Assembly: GCA_020848015.1 (NCBI GenBank)
Contig: JADLBA010000119.1
Location: 1 to 12,044, forward strand
Length of the DNA: 12,044 nucleotides
Source: Crocinitomicaceae bacterium
Lineage (GTDB): Bacteria > Bacteroidota > Bacteroidia > Flavobacteriales_D > Sanyastnellaceae
Direction of reading: 5' to 3'
Each line of letters begins with the position of its first letter. Within the stretch, counting starts at the first letter, position 1. Both the position numbers and the translations under genes were made by a program. Of the stretch, positions 1-6,378 are shown one piece after another. The notes under the pieces were generated by a model. That model saw only the letters and a program-made list of their open reading frames with translations. It made no database searches and was not told where the DNA came from.

Positions 1-503
1 ATATTTTCACCCAACACCAGCCGCTCCTTTACCTGGTCATAAACCCCATAATACTTCAGTGCCTCCTCAGCCCTTCTTCCATAAGGGGCGTGTTGTGGAT
101 TAGCAATCGCAATTTTTTTTATCCCTGGCTGGAGTAATGTTTTGATTCCTTCCTTTGAAGGATCAATTTTTTTACTCCATATCACTACCCTCCCCACCCC
201 ATAAGTGTGAACCTCTGAAAGCGCAAACCCCTTTTCTCTCAGATTTTCCGGGAAGGAGATATCAGCAGAAAAAAACAGGTCGAAAGGAGCACCGTTCGAA
301 ATCTGTTCAAATAGTTTTCCGGATGCACTATAGGTTACTCCCACAGCACCTTTATGAGATAAATTAAATACCTTGATGACAGAGTCCAAGGCAAACTTCA
401 TATCTGAAGCTGCGGCGATCAGTATTTTTTCATTTTGCTGTGCGCGAATATCTGCCGCAAAAAATAATATCGCCACTACCAACCAATACCTTCTTTTTCT
501 CAT
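1..503 (-). CDS. modA: Periplasmic molybdate-binding protein ModA (3' end cut by window edge)
   Basis: Substrate-binding subunit of a molybdate/tungstate ABC importer. It would capture the oxyanion in the periplasm and pass it to ModBC, which would be expected beyond the left edge. Read directly from the minus strand: 167 complete codons are visible. Residues 1-21 form a signal peptide (RKRR, then a hydrophobic stretch, then DIRA before QQNEK). The mature part begins ILIAAASDM (28-35), followed by YSASGKLFEQI (58-68), PFDLFFSAD (73-81) and IANPQHAPYG (133-142). These are the ModA-type segments that supply oxyanion-contacting Ser and Ala residues (S33 and S61 here). The ATG at 503 is the first possible start, because an in-frame TAA lies 12 nt upstream; no clear Shine-Dalgarno is present. 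It lies 252 nt downstream of the ModE-like regulator, with a ModE-box-like palindrome in the gap. Family assignment is firm; molybdate versus tungstate preference cannot be read from the sequence. Confidence 0.93.
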   Translation of the reverse strand, partial: MRKRRYWLVVAILFFAADIRAQQNEKILIAAASDMKFALDSVIKVFNLSHKGAVGVTYSASGKLFEQISNGAPFDLFFSADISFPENLREKGFALSEVHTYGVGRVVIWSKKIDPSKEGIKTLLQPGIKKIAIANPQHAPYGRRAEEALKYYGVYDQVKERLVLGEN

Positions 504-755
504 CTCATGCTTTTATTACATCACTGAAAAATCATTTCGCAATATTCTACAATAACAAACAGGTATCTTCAAAAATTCAGTATCTACTGCTCGCCCTTAC
601 CCTCATGCTGTTTCCATGGAATACTTAATAATTTTTTACCCAGAAAAATATTTTTTTATCAAATGCGATATGTAAGATCAGATATATCGAAAATTAACAG
701 GCGAATATATACAAATCACTCTTATAAATAATTTAAAGACGAAGAAATAAATCCA
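504..755. other. Intergenic region between modE-like gene and modA
   Basis: 252 bp of A/T-rich DNA without a convincing coding region on either strand. The only structure I can support is the ModE-box-like palindrome at 666-689. The remainder is presumably the modA promoter and leader; no clear terminator hairpin follows modE, so some read-through into modA is possible. Confidence 0.6.
666..689 (-). promoter_or_regulatory. Candidate ModE operator upstream of modA
   Basis: A palindrome with half-sites CGATATGTA and GATATATCG separated by 6 bp. The outer hexamers CGATAT and ATATCG are perfect reverse complements. The layout matches the known ModE box (CGnTATATA-N6-TATATAnCG, from memory) in total length and spacing, with one deviation per half-site. 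It lies about 163 bp upstream of the modA start and 66 bp beyond the modE stop, where an operator for modA would be expected. A possible -7 element (TATTTTTC, 643-650, minus strand; one base off TAnnTTTG) lies just downstream of it, but no properly spaced -33 TTG was found. Inference: molybdate-dependent repression of modA. Confidence 0.6.
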
Positions 756-1103
756 TCAGATCATATCGAGAAGCTTGTGCTCTTTTACTACTACCGCATC
801 AATTTTGTCCATCAACTTTTGATAGAGCTTCACCACTTTCTTCCCTGCTTCAGTGAGTTCTGATCCTCCTCCATGCGGGCCTCCCTTTACAGGAATAACA
901 TACGGAACACTTCCCATCCTGTTCATTTCGTCAATCATTACCCAGGCTTTTTTATATGACATTCCCATTGTCCGGGCAGCCTGAGAAATTGATCCTGATT
1001 CTTCAATCAGTTCGAGCAATTCTATCCTGCCAGGTCCAAGGAACTTCATTCCGTCGGAGAAAACCCAACAGCGAACCCTGATTTCATTCTTATTCTTTTT
1101 CAT
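756..1103 (-). CDS. Single-domain ModE-type winged-helix regulator
   Basis: A 115-residue protein matching the N-terminal DNA-binding domain of ModE (LysR-like winged helix). The helix-turn-helix is about residues 37-61 (GSISQAARTMGMSYKKAW, then VMIDEMN), preceded by the family segment GPGRIELLELIEE (23-35). The wing is GGPHGGG followed by SELTEAG (74-87), and a C-terminal helix runs from about 88 to 112. Full ModE proteins of about 260 residues also carry a C-terminal Mop/TOBE molybdate-binding region; none is present here and the stop follows directly, so this is the short form. ModE senses molybdate and represses modABC; how a short form senses metal is not evident. It sits immediately after the pyrimidine operon terminator and upstream of modA on the same strand. 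An inverted repeat lies 9-31 bp before its ATG. Family assignment is strong; the modA target is inferred from context and the operator-like site. Confidence 0.88.
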   Translation of the reverse strand: MKKNKNEIRVRCWVFSDGMKFLGPGRIELLELIEESGSISQAARTMGMSYKKAWVMIDEMNRMGSVPYVIPVKGGPHGGGSELTEAGKKVVKLYQKLMDKIDAVVVKEHKLLDMI

Positions 1104-1111
1104 AGGGTGAA

Positions 1112-1134
1112 GATACTTATATAGGCAAAGTATC
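1112..1134 (-). promoter_or_regulatory. Inverted repeat in front of the modE-like gene
   Basis: Arms GATACTT (1112-1118) and AAGTATC (1128-1134) are perfect reverse complements around a 9-bp A/T-rich spacer, 9-31 bp upstream of the modE-like ATG. The GATA...TATC core resembles the ModE-box-like site at 666-689 but with one extra base of spacing. The minus strand reads TACTTTG across one arm, close to the Bacteroidetes -7 element but one base short. It may be an autoregulatory operator or part of the promoter; which is not resolved. Confidence 0.4.
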
Positions 1135-1195
1135 GGTGTTTTATTGACAAAAAAGAAAGGATTAAACAGCGATTGTCGAAGTTTAAAGTGGATAA

Positions 1196-1224
1196 GTCAA
1201 AAAAGGCGCATTTGAAATGCGCCT
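1196..1224 (-). terminator. Rho-independent terminator of the pyrimidine operon
   Basis: Arms AGGCGCATTT (1204-1213) and AAATGCGCCT (1215-1224) are perfect reverse complements around one base; the top pairs would open to give a usable loop. On the minus strand the hairpin is followed at once by six T residues (1204 to 1199) and then GAC. It begins 27 nt after the preA stop codon. Minus-strand polarity fits the end of the seven-gene operon and separates it from the molybdenum genes. Confidence 0.9.
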
Positions 1225-1250
1225 GAAAAATAAGGAATATTGATTAGTTA

Positions 1251-2588
1251 CTAATTCTTGCGGTGCTTCAGTGCATCGGCTACTTCGGGGACATAGTGCC
1301 CACGTCCGCCCGCACGCTCGTCGTTGAATGTAACAGGAATTCTGTCTGTATTAGTCAGTTCCTCCCACGTCAGGTGTTGTTTTCCATCATCCCGTTTTTC
1401 CATAGTAATACAATTTTCTACAGGGCAAACGAGAGAGCATAGATTACAACCCACACAGTTCTCCTCAATAATAGAAGGGATGCGGTTAGTCTGGTCACCT
1501 GAAATCGAAATAGCCTGGTGTGCAGTATCATCACAGGCAATATAACAAAGCTGGCAACCGATGCATTTATCCTTATTGATTGAAGCGACCACCTTATGCT
1601 TTAGGTTGAGTTCTTTCCACTCTACCACATTTGGCAATGCCAAACCGGCAAAATCATAAATCGTTTTATATCCGCGTTCATCCATAAAACGGCGGAGGCC
1701 ATTGTCCATTTCACGCACAATTCCGAATCCGTAGTGCATTGCAGCAGTACAAACCTGAACTGAAGTTGCTCCGAGTAGGATAAACTCAACGACATCTCTC
1801 CAGGTTTCAATTCCACCGATTCCGCTGATGGGGGTTCCGGCAATCTGTGGATGCTGTCCTAGTTGGCGCAGCATATTCAGTGCAATCGGCTTCACCGCCG
1901 GGCCACAATAACCGCCATTGGAACCTTTGCCATCTACAACAGGATACGGAGCATAGGTATCGAGGTCAATTCCGATAATAGACTTGATTGTATTGATCAG
2001 GGACAATGCATTTGTTCCTCCTTCCACTGCTGCTAAACCCGGTGATTCAATGTGGGTGATGTTTGGGCTTAGTTTAGTAATCACCGGAATATTGGCGGCG
2101 GCCATTACCCACTCCACAATCGTTTTCAGAACAGTGGGTTCCTGACCAACTGCAGACCCCATTCCCCGTTCACACATTCCGTGCGGGCAGCCAAAGTTCA
2201 ACTCAATACCATCCGCACCTGCATTTTCCACATCCTTGATAATCTGCTCCCATTCTTTGCGGCTTTCGACCATGAGCGATGCGATAACCGCGTGGTTAGG
2301 AAAATATTTTTTTACTTCTTCGATTTCTCTCAGGTTATCGGCCAAAGGGCGGTCGGTGATCAGTTCAATATTATTGAACCCCGATATACGAGTATCGCGA
2401 TAATTCATTCCGCCATAGCGGCTAGACACGTTGATAACGGGTACACCGAGGGTTTTCCAGACAGCACCTCCCCATCCGGCATCAAATGCCTTCATGATCT
2501 GGTAACCAGAATTAGTAGGCGGTGCAGATGCAAGCCAAAATGGATTGGGAGATTTTATTCCCGCGAAATTGATGGATAAGTCTGCCAT
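1251..2588 (-). CDS. preA: NAD-dependent dihydropyrimidine dehydrogenase, PreA subunit
   Basis: Catalytic subunit of the bacterial two-subunit dihydropyrimidine dehydrogenase, which with PreT interconverts uracil/thymine and their 5,6-dihydro forms in the cytosol. Residues 1 to about 310 form the FMN-binding dihydroorotate-dehydrogenase-like barrel. Lys45 (VWKTLG), Asn131 (ELNFGCP), Lys172 (TKLSPN) and Asn199-Thr200 (INT) lie at FMN/substrate positions. Cys134 in FGCPHGMCERGMG matches the mobile-loop catalytic cysteine of animal DPD. The C-terminal segment (about 338-395) carries two [4Fe-4S] motifs: Cys342/345/348/352 and Cys378/381/384/388. The 445 residues slightly exceed the length I recall for E. 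coli PreA (about 411), the excess being a C-terminal tail. The ATG start follows an A-rich leader. It is the last gene of the operon, 39 nt after preT. Direction of reaction (catabolic reduction) is inferred from the neighbouring genes. Confidence 0.95.
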   Translation of the reverse strand: MADLSINFAGIKSPNPFWLASAPPTNSGYQIMKAFDAGWGGAVWKTLGVPVINVSSRYGGMNYRDTRISGFNNIELITDRPLADNLREIEEVKKYFPNHAVIASLMVESRKEWEQIIKDVENAGADGIELNFGCPHGMCERGMGSAVGQEPTVLKTIVEWVMAAANIPVITKLSPNITHIESPGLAAVEGGTNALSLINTIKSIIGIDLDTYAPYPVVDGKGSNGGYCGPAVKPIALNMLRQLGQHPQIAGTPISGIGGIETWRDVVEFILLGATSVQVCTAAMHYGFGIVREMDNGLRRFMDERGYKTIYDFAGLALPNVVEWKELNLKHKVVASINKDKCIGCQLCYIACDDTAHQAISISGDQTNRIPSIIEENCVGCNLCSLVCPVENCITMEKRDDGKQHLTWEELTNTDRIPVTFNDERAGGRGHYVPEVADALKHRKN

Positions 2589-2627
2589 TATTTTCTTTAT
2601 TAAATGCTTTTTTATGAGTTAATACAA

Positions 2628-3953
2628 TTAAGCGTGGAGAAATTTATGGATTCCTTTTGCGGCCTGCTTGCCTTCGTATGCACAGTTAACCACTTCCGTG
2701 CCTCCATTCACCGCATCACCACCCGCAAAATATTTCGGATTACCGGTTTGATAGGTTTCCATGTTTACTACAATGCGCTTGGAGGAGTCGAGCTGAAGTC
2801 CAGGTATCTTTTGAAACAATGAACCCATCTTCGCTTGACCGGTAGCCTTGATTACCATATCGCAGGAGATTTCAAATTCAGAACCGGCCACTTCGACAAG
2901 CTTGCCGTTTTCAATTGCCGTTCTAACAAACTTCACTCCTTTCACTTTCCCGTTGCCTGTGATCTCTTTCGGACTTGCGTTGAATATGCTCTGAACACCT
3001 GCACTGATAGCAAGGTCGTATTCAAAATAATACGCTCCCATATCTTCCTTTGAGCGCCGGTAAACAAGGTGAACCGTTTCTACTCCCATCCGTGCTGACT
3101 CTGAAGCTGCGTCCATTGCAGTATTACCCCCACCCAAAACAATCACAGAACCCGGAAGCTTCATCGTGTGTTTTGCAAAACGCAGTTCATTGACAAATTC
3201 AACCGCACCAACTACTTCGGGCAGGTCTTCCCCTTTGATATTCAGTGAGGCTGTTGGACCAATACCCACGCCAAGGAAAACAGCATCGTATTTTGATTCA
3301 ATGTCTTTCAATTGCTCTTCGGAGGTAACAGGTGTTAAATAGTGGATTTTAAACCCGAGTTGTTCCTGCAGGTAGGCGACCTCATCCAATGCTTCTTCAT
3401 TGGTAATTTTGTAAGGAGCGGTACCATGAGCCGTGAGTCCCGAAGGGCGCTCCTTAGCTTCAAATATCACTACATCATAACCAAGCGTTGACAATTCACA
3501 TGCACAGGCAAGGCCAGATGGGCCGGCACCAATCACCGCCACCGATTTTCCATTTGGAGTACCCTTAGAAAAAAGTTTTGTTCGCGAAGAGATGGCTTTA
3601 TTTGTAGCAAAATTCTGCAATCGTCCGATCTCAATCGGTTTCCCATTTTCATTATTGAAGACGCACGCACCCTCACACAATACCTGTGTCGGGCATACCT
3701 TTCCACAGGCATTTCCCATCCAGTTCATATCGTAGATCGTCTCCGCAGAACCTGTCACATTACCAGTATGAATCTGCTTGATAAAAAGCGGAATATCAAT
3801 ATGGGTGGGGCAGGCGTGCATACACGGCGCATCAAAACAAAACAAGCAGCGGGAACTTTCAATAAAAGCTTCCGACTGCCTCATCAGGGGCTTTTTCTGC
3901 TTGAAGTTCTTATCGTAATCTTGCTCTGTTATCGGTCGTTTATATTCTGACAT
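2628..3953 (-). CDS. preT: NAD-dependent dihydropyrimidine dehydrogenase, PreT subunit
   Basis: Electron-input subunit of dihydropyrimidine dehydrogenase, related to the small subunit of glutamate synthase. It would take electrons from NAD(P)H through FAD and iron-sulfur clusters to PreA. The N-terminal part has two cysteine groups: Cys36/39/44/48 (CLFCFDAPCMHAC) and Cys83/87/93/97 (ACGKVCP through CEGAC). An FAD Rossmann motif GAGPSG (142-147) is followed by a nucleotide-binding motif GGGNTAMD (274-281). VYRRS (298-302) and a terminal GGDAVNGG (411-418) match FAD/NAD-linked reductases. The 441 residues are close to the family length. Separate PreT and PreA genes are the usual bacterial arrangement; in animals the two halves are fused. 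It lies 84 nt after the beta-ureidopropionase gene and 39 nt before preA. NADH versus NADPH preference cannot be decided by eye. Confidence 0.94.
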   Translation of the reverse strand: MSEYKRPITEQDYDKNFKQKKPLMRQSEAFIESSRCLFCFDAPCMHACPTHIDIPLFIKQIHTGNVTGSAETIYDMNWMGNACGKVCPTQVLCEGACVFNNENGKPIEIGRLQNFATNKAISSRTKLFSKGTPNGKSVAVIGAGPSGLACACELSTLGYDVVIFEAKERPSGLTAHGTAPYKITNEEALDEVAYLQEQLGFKIHYLTPVTSEEQLKDIESKYDAVFLGVGIGPTASLNIKGEDLPEVVGAVEFVNELRFAKHTMKLPGSVIVLGGGNTAMDAASESARMGVETVHLVYRRSKEDMGAYYFEYDLAISAGVQSIFNASPKEITGNGKVKGVKFVRTAIENGKLVEVAGSEFEISCDMVIKATGQAKMGSLFQKIPGLQLDSSKRIVVNMETYQTGNPKYFAGGDAVNGGTEVVNCAYEGKQAAKGIHKFLHA

Positions 3954-4037
3954 AAACTATTTTATTTAAAAATTAAATGATCCCACCAGAGTTTCCGGAG
4001 GGATTTAATATGAGTTCCTTTCAAGATAAATAAACAA

Positions 4038-4904
4038 TTATAATTCTACCAATCGGCCATACGTTTCGGGGCGGCGGTCGCGGAAGAACTGCCAAGTGTT
4101 GCGCACCTCGTTAATTTTATGAAGATCAAAATCTGCGATCAGCAATTCATCGTTGTCTTCAGATGCCTGAGCGAAGATCTGGCCCCGCGGGTCAACAAAA
4201 TAGGAAGTGCCATAGAATTTACCGAGGTTCCATGGCTTCTCAGTACCCACGCGGTTGATGCATCCCATGAAGTATCCGTTGGCCGCTGCATGAGCCGGTT
4301 GTTCTAATTTCCACAAGTACTGTGAAAGACCCGCAACGGTGGCCGATGGATTATAAACGATCTCTGCGCCGTTCAGGCCGAGAGCCCGCGCACCATCGGG
4401 GAAGTGACGGTCATAGCAGATATATACACCCACTTTTGCATAGCGCGTATCAAATACCGGATAGCCGAGATTACCGGGTTTGAAATAATATTTTTCCCAG
4501 AAGCCGGAGGTCTGAGGGATGTGATTCTTGCGGTACTTGCCTAAGTACGTTCCGTCTGCATCAATTACTGCGGCAGTGTTGTAGAGTACACCTTCCTGCT
4601 CTTTTTCATAGAGTGGAACAACAATTACCATATTATATTTTTTTGCGTATTGCTGCATGATTTCCGTGGTAGGGCCAGGAACAGTTTCAGCGGTGGCATA
4701 CCATTTCGGGTCTTGGCTAGGGCAGAAATACGGGGTATTAAAGATTTCCTGGAGGCAAAGAATCTGCACTCCTTTTTTTCCTGCTTCCTCGATATAAGGA
4801 ATATGCTTTTTCAGCATAGCATCGCATATCTCCTGAATAGTGCCTTCTCCTTCGGTTATCGGAAGACTCATTTGGATCAGTCCGGATTTTACCATTCTTG
4901 ACAT
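4038..4904 (-). CDS. Beta-ureidopropionase (N-carbamoyl-beta-alanine amidohydrolase), nitrilase superfamily
   Basis: Third enzyme of reductive pyrimidine breakdown: it hydrolyses N-carbamoyl-beta-alanine, or the methyl analogue from thymine, to the beta-amino acid, CO2 and ammonia. The nitrilase triad is visible: Glu53 (LCLQEIF), Lys126 (GKYRKNHIP) and Cys163 (VYICYDRHFP), with a second glutamate at 137 after the lysine. The 288 residues span one nitrilase domain with little extra. The ATG at 4904 is supported by a real Shine-Dalgarno, AGGAG at 4913-4917 (as CTCCT on the plus strand), 8 nt upstream. That is notable because most genes in this window lack one. It lies 84 nt after dihydropyrimidinase and before preT, and this context drives the substrate assignment. 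Related N-carbamoylputrescine amidases and D-carbamoylases share the fold, so from sequence alone the substrate would be less sure. Confidence 0.9.
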   Translation of the reverse strand: MSRMVKSGLIQMSLPITEGEGTIQEICDAMLKKHIPYIEEAGKKGVQILCLQEIFNTPYFCPSQDPKWYATAETVPGPTTEIMQQYAKKYNMVIVVPLYEKEQEGVLYNTAAVIDADGTYLGKYRKNHIPQTSGFWEKYYFKPGNLGYPVFDTRYAKVGVYICYDRHFPDGARALGLNGAEIVYNPSATVAGLSQYLWKLEQPAHAAANGYFMGCINRVGTEKPWNLGKFYGTSYFVDPRGQIFAQASEDNDELLIADFDLHKINEVRNTWQFFRDRRPETYGRLVEL

Positions 4905-4988
4905 TTTTTTATCTCCTATTAGTTATAAATTTTATTTATTTTCAAAACGCATTGCTTTTTCGTAAAACCTCCAGAGCATTTTAGATTT

Positions 4989-6362
4989 TCAACATACTTT
5001 ATCGCGGTGAATAAATTTTCCATAGCCCGGCTCAACGAGACATTTTTCTTTATCAATGGCAAGTTTACCACGTAAAATTACATTTTCTACTTTTCCTTTC
5101 AATTCCATTCCTTCATAACCAGAATAATCCGCATTCATGTGGTGTGTTTTTGCGCTAATCACGTGCTTTTTGTCTGGATCGAGAATAACAATATCAGCAT
5201 CGGCACCAATCGCAATGGTACCTTTGCGCGGATACATTCCAAACAGTTTTGCTGCATTGGTGGAACTCAGTTCTACAAATTTGGGAAGTGATATCCTTCC
5301 TTTATTGACACCTTCGGAAAATAACAGTTCGACGCGATGTTCAATAGCAGGGTGGCCATTCGGGATTTTTGAAAAATCGTCTTTCCCCATCAACTTTTGT
5401 TCCCAGGTAAAAGGACAGTGATCAGTAGCGACCACATTCACCAGACCTTGGTTAATGCCGGCCCACAGAGCCTCCTGGTCTTTTTTCTCGCGGAGTGGGG
5501 GACTCATCACCCACTTCGCTCCCTCAAAATCTCTTTCATATAATGAAGCATCCAGCAGGAGATACTGGATACACGTCTCGACATTCACTTTCTGATTGCG
5601 AAGTGTAGCCTTGCGCACAGCATTCAGCGCGCCCTCACAGGTGAGGTGGACGATGTAGCCCTTGCAGCCGGTATAGTGCAACATATCAGCAAAACGGGCA
5701 GATGCTTCTGCTTCGGTAACTTCAGGCTGAGAGAGGTAATGATAGATTGGAGCGCGGTTGCCTGCAGCGCGATTCTGAGCGATCAGCGAGTCAATCATAT
5801 CACCGTTGGTCGCGTGTACCGTAACCATCCCTCCGTTCTTTTTCACAACCTGCATCAGTTGTACCATCTGGCCGTCGTCAATCATCAATGCCCCTTTATA
5901 GGCCATGAATGTTTTAAAAGAAGTGATCCCTTCTTTCTCTATCATGTCTGTCACTTCCTTAGCAGTGCGATCGTTATAATCTGTGACCGCCATGTGATAA
6001 CTATAATCGCCGACTGCTTTTCCCTCCGATTTTTTCTGCCAGGTTCTTAATGCATTGTATAATGTATCGCCCTGAGTTTGCAGTATAAAATCAATCACCA
6101 TCGTAGTACCACCAAACAAAGCGGCACGTGTACCCGTCTCATAATTATCGCTTGAGAAAGTACCCATGAAGGGCATATCGAGGTGAACATGCGGATCAAT
6201 ACCGCCTGGAAAAACAATTTTTCCGGTAGCATCCAGCACTTCGTCTGCCTGAGTGTTCAGGCTTTTTCCAATAGCGACTATTTTTTCGCCTTCAATAAAT
6301 ACATCGGCTATAAAGTCTTCCGATGCGCTTACTACGTGACCGTTTTTAATCAGTATTGACAT
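4989..6362 (-). CDS. Dihydropyrimidinase / D-hydantoinase
   Basis: Second enzyme of the pathway: a cytosolic binuclear zinc cyclic amidohydrolase that opens dihydrouracil or dihydrothymine to the N-carbamoyl beta-amino acid. Metal ligands are all present at canonical positions: His58 and His60 (DPHVHLD), Lys150 expected to be carboxylated (TSFKTFMAYKG), His183 (TVHATNG), His239 (IVHLT) and Asp314 (VATDHCP). Tyr155 fits the substrate-binding tyrosine. The 457 residues are the usual length. One oddity is Thr185: most relatives I know read VHAEN where this protein reads VHATN. It starts 16 nt after the transporter stop, consistent with co-transcription, behind an A/G-rich leader. Hydantoinases and allantoinases are alternatives within the superfamily, but the neighbours make dihydropyrimidinase by far the likeliest. 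Confidence 0.94.
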   Translation of the reverse strand: MSILIKNGHVVSASEDFIADVFIEGEKIVAIGKSLNTQADEVLDATGKIVFPGGIDPHVHLDMPFMGTFSSDNYETGTRAALFGGTTMVIDFILQTQGDTLYNALRTWQKKSEGKAVGDYSYHMAVTDYNDRTAKEVTDMIEKEGITSFKTFMAYKGALMIDDGQMVQLMQVVKKNGGMVTVHATNGDMIDSLIAQNRAAGNRAPIYHYLSQPEVTEAEASARFADMLHYTGCKGYIVHLTCEGALNAVRKATLRNQKVNVETCIQYLLLDASLYERDFEGAKWVMSPPLREKKDQEALWAGINQGLVNVVATDHCPFTWEQKLMGKDDFSKIPNGHPAIEHRVELLFSEGVNKGRISLPKFVELSSTNAAKLFGMYPRKGTIAIGADADIVILDPDKKHVISAKTHHMNADYSGYEGMELKGKVENVILRGKLAIDKEKCLVEPGYGKFIHRDKVC

Positions 6363-6378
6363 TTCGACTTTTTCTTTA

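Noticed and set aside
155..628. Plus-strand open frames of 60-70 codons over and just upstream of modA
   Set aside because: The first ones are antisense to the clear modA reading frame and the last extends into A/T-rich intergenic DNA. None shows a domain or start signal.
1204..1224. The hairpin after preA as a bidirectional terminator
   Set aside because: On the plus strand the hairpin is followed by GAAAAATAAG, not a T-run, and there is no plus-strand gene ending here.
2181..2579. 132-codon plus-strand open frame
   Set aside because: It is a shadow on the opposite strand of preA, whose conserved catalytic motifs lie in the same bases.
5646..6050. 134-codon plus-strand open frame
   Set aside because: It is antisense to the dihydropyrimidinase metal-binding region and has no features of its own.
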